A DNA stretch of 64,000 nt, taken from positions 6,347,501 to 6,411,500 of the forward strand of contig CAUEEP010000743.1 in NCBI GenBank assembly GCA_958450365.1, written 5' to 3'. Within the stretch, counting starts at the first letter, position 1. The number at the start of each line of letters is the position of its first letter. Shown here piece after piece: positions 60,001 through 64,000 of the stretch. Below the pieces are notes generated by a model. That model did no database searches. It was given only the letters and a program-made list of their open reading frames with translations, and was not told where the DNA came from. The stretch is from Mesorhabditis belari (taxonomy: Eukaryota; Nematoda; Chromadorea; Rhabditida; Rhabditidae). The translations under genes were made by a program, and so were the position numbers.

Positions 60001-63000
60001 CCCATCCAGACCCATCCAGACCCATCCAGACCCATCCAGACTCATCCAGACCCATCCAGACTCATCCAGACCCATCCAGACCCATCCAGACCCATCCAGG
60101 CCCATATCTGCCATAAAATTGTCGCCTTTTTATGTCCATTTCATACCTTTCTCCATTCTCTAATCCTTTTTCTAAACGATACAGCTGTTCAATCTCATAA
60201 GCTAGATCATAATATTTTCAATAACTAACTGCCAATCGAACTGGAGTAAGCCTTGGCTCAAACTCTGACGATTTCTCCAAGAATCCGCTATCGTCTTCCG
60301 ATTTTTGTGATTCCTAAATTCTTAATAAAAGTTTGTTTCAAATTTTTGAAACTTTTGATGTTCCTGGTTTTGCATCAAGATTTTCAGACTCAATCTCAGC
60401 AAACTTTTCCACATTTATATAGCGATGAATAAACTAAAAAAAATTGAAACTAAAAGAGGAAACTTTGAAAATTACAAACAGCTGCCTTTAGCTCAGTGAT
60501 AAACGGTTGCTTGTTGTTCATTTGTTCTCGACTCTCGTCAATTTCCATCTCTTTTTTAGCAATTATTGTTTCATCGTCTTTATTACTAAAGTTTTTGCTT
60601 ATATATAAAGATAAAGATATAGCTAAAGTATTCAACCTGAGACTCATCGGTGTCGGTGTCACTTCTTCGTCTTCTTCTATTGGTGAACGGAGTGGAGTGA
60701 ATGACTGAAATTTCAAAATTTCAAGATTACCATATAAATATAAAGCTTATAAAGCTACCGGTTTATCAATCTTTTTATTTGCAAGTTCTTCAGCGCTTGT
60801 CGATCTTCGCAATAGAGGAGTCCCATTGAAAACTTGTTGCAATTGCTCGAATTTCGTTTTTCCCAATACAACAGAAGCTACACTTGTCACTGGTGGCTTT
60901 TCTTTCTGCTGATCAAATAAAATTGATGAATAAAACAAGATTGAGTTTACCTTTGGTTTCATTGTTGCTATTAGATTGAGATCCGAGTCATCCATTGATC
61001 CAAAGGGAAGTTTTGGTTCGGGTGAATTCGGGTCATCGATTGGGTCCATTAGGAAAAGATCATAGAATTGTGATTCTTTTATTTCCAAGATTTCCTTTAA
61101 CGCATCTGTTGCTGTCGGTCGTTTCTCAAGTTCTCGAGAGCAGCAACTGCAAAGGAAAATTGTCTTTCTATTTCAGTGTTTATCCTTACCGAGTTATGAG
61201 ATCAGCGAGCCGATCTCTGCATTTCGGCTTTTCCAACGGATCACCATAACAAATTCGAAAGACAAGGGTTGCATGAATAGCTTTTGGACCTGAGTAGACG
61301 ATTCTGAAAGTTGGGAAAGTTTGGGAAAGTTTTAGACTTTCAATTTCAGCTTCTGGCAAATCAATGTATTGGGTTGGTGGAAAAGTCGTTTCCGATTTTT
61401 TGGGAGAGTACCTTAAAGTTGTCGAATTTTGACGTTTTATAGCTCATCCTAAAGCTGAATTCAAGACGGATCGATTGGTAAAAACCGTTTTTGTGCGAAC
61501 TTTGGCTGGACAACTTTTTTTAAAAGCAAAAACGAAGGAAAATCGCGAAAAGCGGCGGAAAGGCTATTGATCTGAGGGTGGCTGGTTCGACTTCCACCGG
61601 TGACAATATTTTTCAAAAATTTTTTGCTAAAATTTTCAAAAATTCAAAAGATTCTGAAAATGCGTGTCTAGGGGTTATTTTTGGCGCCGATCACGAAACA
61701 CATGTTTTTAGCCTAGGTTTCTGCACGGAAAACTAACGAAACGTGAAAACAGCCATTTTTTGGCTTTTGGCTCTGCCGCCCTTTACTAAAATAGCTGTAA
61801 AAACTTTTCGAAAAGAGATATCTCAAAACGGTTCTTACCAATCGATCCGTCTTGAATTCAGCTTTAGGATGAGCTATAAAACGTCAAAATTCGACAACTT
61901 TAAGGTACTCTCCCAAAAAATCGGAAACGACTTTTCCACCAACCCAATAAATAGGATTTGCTTCTGTGCTGTATCAATATCAAATCAAAGCGATCAAATC
62001 AAAGCGAGGTTATTTTTAGGATTCTTTTAAAGCTGGAAACCTTCTCTCAATCGTTTCCCACAAAACAAGACCAGCTGCATACAGATCACTCGCGTGAGTG
62101 AACTAAAGTGAGCTTTTGTGCTTTCTTTTTCTTGTTTCCTTCTACCAAATGTTGTCCCTCGATATAGCCAAGTGCTTCTGGTGGGGTATATCTCAATGTC
62201 CCCACTACACCATAGCTAAAATCTTTTTTATTCTTTAATTTCCCCCCTCATTCTACTCACCCTGAATATTCAGAAGCTTCAACTTTTGATAAACCGAAAT
62301 CACAAAGTTTCATTTGATACAAATGTCCCAATAAGATACTAGAAAAGATATTTTTTAAGTCCTTTTTTTTCATTTTTCATTCAAACTTTGACGGCTTGAT
62401 ATCACGATGGAAAACACGCTTTTCTTGAAGATATGTAAGAGCACCGAAAAGCTGTGATCCCCAATCAATCACTGTTGAAATCGAATAACATTTCTCACTA
62501 TTTTTAATAACTAAATTGAAGTAAAAAATAAATCTCTCTTGCTTTAAAAAATACAATTTTTAACATCGCCCCTCTCACAAAATTCGGTGACAATGTTTAC
62601 GAGAGCTCCTTCATCCGAATGAAAAACATCAATGTATTCGACGACATTTGGATGTGAAAGCTCTTTCAAGATATTCACTTCACGCCGTAAACTTCTTGGA
62701 TGATCCGCTGCTTGGAGACATTTCACAGCTACGGTTCTGAAAAATCGTATTTACAATTTTCTTTTTTTGAAAAACAGCTATTTTAAGAAAAATTTGATAA
62801 GATTTATTTAGGTAATTTGTTATTTTTTAACAATTTGTTTGGTAATTTGTTAACAAAAATTTGTTTATGACTTTATCTTACTGTTTATGACTTTATCTGA
62901 CCGTTTATGACTTTATCTGACTGTTTATGACTTTATCTGACTGTTTATGACTTTATCTTACTGTTTATGACTTTATCAGAAACAAACAAACAAACCTTCC

Positions 63001-63060
63001 ATTAATTTGCTGCTTAACAACTGTTCCAAAGCCTCCATGTCCGATCACGTCACGAGACAT
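57055..63060 (-). CDS. Protein kinase with long C-terminal extension
   Basis: Starts at 63058-63060 (MSRDVIGHGGFGTVVKQQIN), only six residues before the glycine loop, so an upstream exon may be missed. Catalytic signatures are intact: VAVKCLQAADHPRSLRREVN (Lys27 and alpha-C Glu), LSHPNVVEYIDVF, VFHRDIKPSNILL, LCDFGLSKVEASEYSGYGVV, GTLRYTPPEALGY, SDLYAAGLVLWETI and CSRELEKRPTATDALKEI. It is therefore an active Ser/Thr-type kinase. The short TAK1-like lobe spacing suggests a TKL or STE relative, but I cannot name it. The C-terminal part (~61090-57055) has Ser/Pro-rich linkers then helical segments (NLVAQHPTWSADLLKQGISH, RYKEALDFCFRVLMRDDASA, QIVMLFIAYDLALLKEWANP, FLACEVAKQLLIRSDEMNNE). The stop TAA (57055-57057) falls in a MITE relic. 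Several C-terminal splice junctions are unresolved. Confidence 0.75.
57522..57755. mobile_element. GGGGTAGGCTAGTTTCC hairpin element, complete copy
   Basis: 234 bp hairpin, tips GGGGTAGGCTAGTTTCCGCA and TGCGGAAACTAGCCTACCCC, with an exact 8-bp target duplication AGAAAAAC (57514-57521, 57756-57763). Arms carry TTGCGCAACTCACCATAACT. It is in a kinase intron. Confidence 0.92.
58233..58454. mobile_element. TACCGTATTTTCTC MITE, copy 5
   Basis: 222 bp; the orientation is inverted relative to copy 3. Only ~47 bp separate it from copy 6. Confidence 0.88.
58502..58722. mobile_element. TACCGTATTTTCTC MITE, copy 6
   Basis: A near-identical direct repeat of copy 5; the preceding GATAAACTAAAC is also repeated, so the pair arose by local duplication. 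The right tip is mutated (ACACGGTC). Confidence 0.88.
59221..59370. mobile_element. piggyBac-like MITE
   Basis: 150 bp between TTAA sites (59217-59220, 59371-59374). Tips CACGTTGACGACAATGGC and GCCGTCAACGTG, inner CACCTGACATCAGGTGACAA palindrome. The tips differ from those of the element at 43575. Confidence 0.85.
59711..60104. repeat. Minisatellite, 10-bp unit CCCATCCAGA
   Basis: About 39 nearly identical tandem copies, with single-base variants (CCCATTCAGA, CTCATCCAGA, CCCATCCAGG), in a kinase intron. Confidence 0.97.
61369..61947. mobile_element. TTGGGTTGGTGGAAAAG mariner-like MITE with ~120-bp TIRs
   Basis: 579 bp, TA on both sides. The inverted repeats are almost perfect for ~120 bp (TTGGGTTGGTGGAAAAGTCG, TTTCCGATTTTTTGGGAGAG, then to GGATCGATTGGTAA). 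The non-repeated core includes GTGGCTGGTTCGACTTCCAC, which resembles a B box. It is in a kinase intron. Confidence 0.9.
62861..62980. repeat. Tandem repeat, 20-bp unit
   Basis: Six copies of CTGTTTATGACTTTATCTGA in the first kinase intron. Confidence 0.95.
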
Positions 63061-63719
63061 ACAATATTTGATCGGAAAATTTAAAAAGATTAAGTCTATC
63101 TTTAGTTAAAAATCAAGAGAATCAAGAGAATCAAGATCGATTGAGGGAAAAAAAAACGAAAAAAAAAGATGGTTACGTGAGTTGAGTCAGAACCTCTTTT
63201 GACTTCTTATCTCTTTGCGAAAAGGCGACGAGTCTCAAAATGCTCGCAAATTCATCTTTTTCCTATCACAAGAACTTGAGAAAGCTCTAAATTTGACAAT
63301 AAAAAAGATATGTTGAAAAGTAAAAGATTTGATTCAATTTGATTTAAGTTTTTTTTGATAAAAGATTGTTGAAAACGCTAATGAATTAGCATTAGCTAGA
63401 AGAATTTTGTTACTGCCAAAAATATGAAACGATTTAGATTAAAGTACAGATCATTCTACAGTAATCTCTGGGTGAATGTCTTTTCGTTCTTTTCTTTAGA
63501 TTTTCTAACTGACTATGAGCTTGACTTACAGCTCTAGAGGCTAAGTCAACAATCAAGGCCAACTTCTCGACCAATCCTGTAGAAAAGCTTGATCTGAAGC
63601 AAGCCTAGCACTGCTTTAAATCGATTTAAATTAAAATCAAATCAATTGATTGCCAATACGAAGATTCAACTCTACGATTCTCATCGGTCAATAGATTTTA
63701 CAAAATTTTATAAAGCTTC

Positions 63720-64000
63720 TAGATCTTGCTTCTAGGCTTCTAGAGCTTCTAGAGCTTCTAGAGCACAGAGCTTCTAGAGCTTCTAGAGCTTCTAGAGCTT
63801 CTAGAGCTTCTAGAGCTTCTAGAGCTTCTAGAGCTTCTAGAGCTTCTAGAGCACAGAGCTTCTAGAGCTTCTAGAGCTTCTAGAGCACAGAGCTTCTAGA
63901 GCTTCTAGAGCACAGAGCTTCTAGAGCTTCTAGAGCTTCTAGAGCTTCTAGAGCACAGAGCTTCTAGAGCTTCTAGAGCTTCTAGATCTTCTAGAGCTTC
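63720..64000. repeat. Minisatellite, 9-bp unit AGAGCTTCT
   Basis: About 28 copies of CTTCTAGAG with periodic GAGCACA interruptions, running off the window end. 63061-63720 upstream of the kinase shows only AT-rich DNA. Confidence 0.95.

Noticed and set aside
59631..60116. PIQTHPDPSR and GLDGSGWVWM repeat proteins; also CRISPR-like regular repeats
   Set aside because: A 10-bp satellite open on both strands; there are no spacers, so it is neither CRISPR nor a gene.

Overview
This window looks like a gene-containing stretch of a rhabditid nematode chromosome. Evidence: AT-rich DNA; genes split into many short exons by roughly 45-60 base introns ending in TTTTAG or TTTCAG; candidate trans-splice acceptors just before some start codons; and genes that read as nematode FLI-1, FEM-2, DEX-1 and neuferricin (tag-131). 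From memory, fli-1, dex-1, fem-2 and several gly (GalNAc-transferase) genes all lie on C. elegans chromosome III, so the window may derive from that ancestral chromosome element.

Gene layout, left to right. Plus strand: 3' part of a multi-Tudor protein (<1-2631); a polypeptide GalNAc-transferase (3605-6980); flightless-1 (8029-15296); an arrestin-domain protein (21098-26658). Minus strand: a NIDO/EGF transmembrane protein, probably dex-1 (29350-36805); the cytochrome-b5-like neuferricin homologue (46512-50603); a FEM-2-like PP2C phosphatase (52891-54895); a protein kinase with a long C-terminal extension (57055-63060). The genes are functionally unrelated (small-RNA/germline scaffold, O-glycosylation, actin remodelling, trafficking adaptor, extracellular matrix/dendrite anchoring, heme-binding membrane protein, sex-determination phosphatase, signalling kinase) and I see no operon. 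The larger gaps (15297-21097, 26659-29349, 36806-46511, 50604-52890, 54896-57054) hold repeats and low-complexity DNA and no recognisable gene.

The most striking content is repetitive. Introns and gaps carry at least ten families of short inverted-repeat elements (MITEs). Several unrelated-looking families share the terminal TACCGTA (TA target site). Others end in TTGGGTTG (mariner-like), start GGGG with 8-bp target duplications (hAT-like), or sit between TTAA sites (piggyBac-like). Decayed mariner and piggyBac transposases are present. Pol III-type sequences are scattered among them: a 5S-rRNA-derived SINE with a perfect 13-bp target duplication, a 28S rRNA fragment, several tRNA-like sequences, and a MITE family that carries a tRNA-like core between its inverted repeats. 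Repeats have also remodelled genes: the kinase stop codon lies in a MITE relic, a neuferricin exon end with its splice donor is triplicated, and the 5' end of the PP2C gene is tandemly duplicated.
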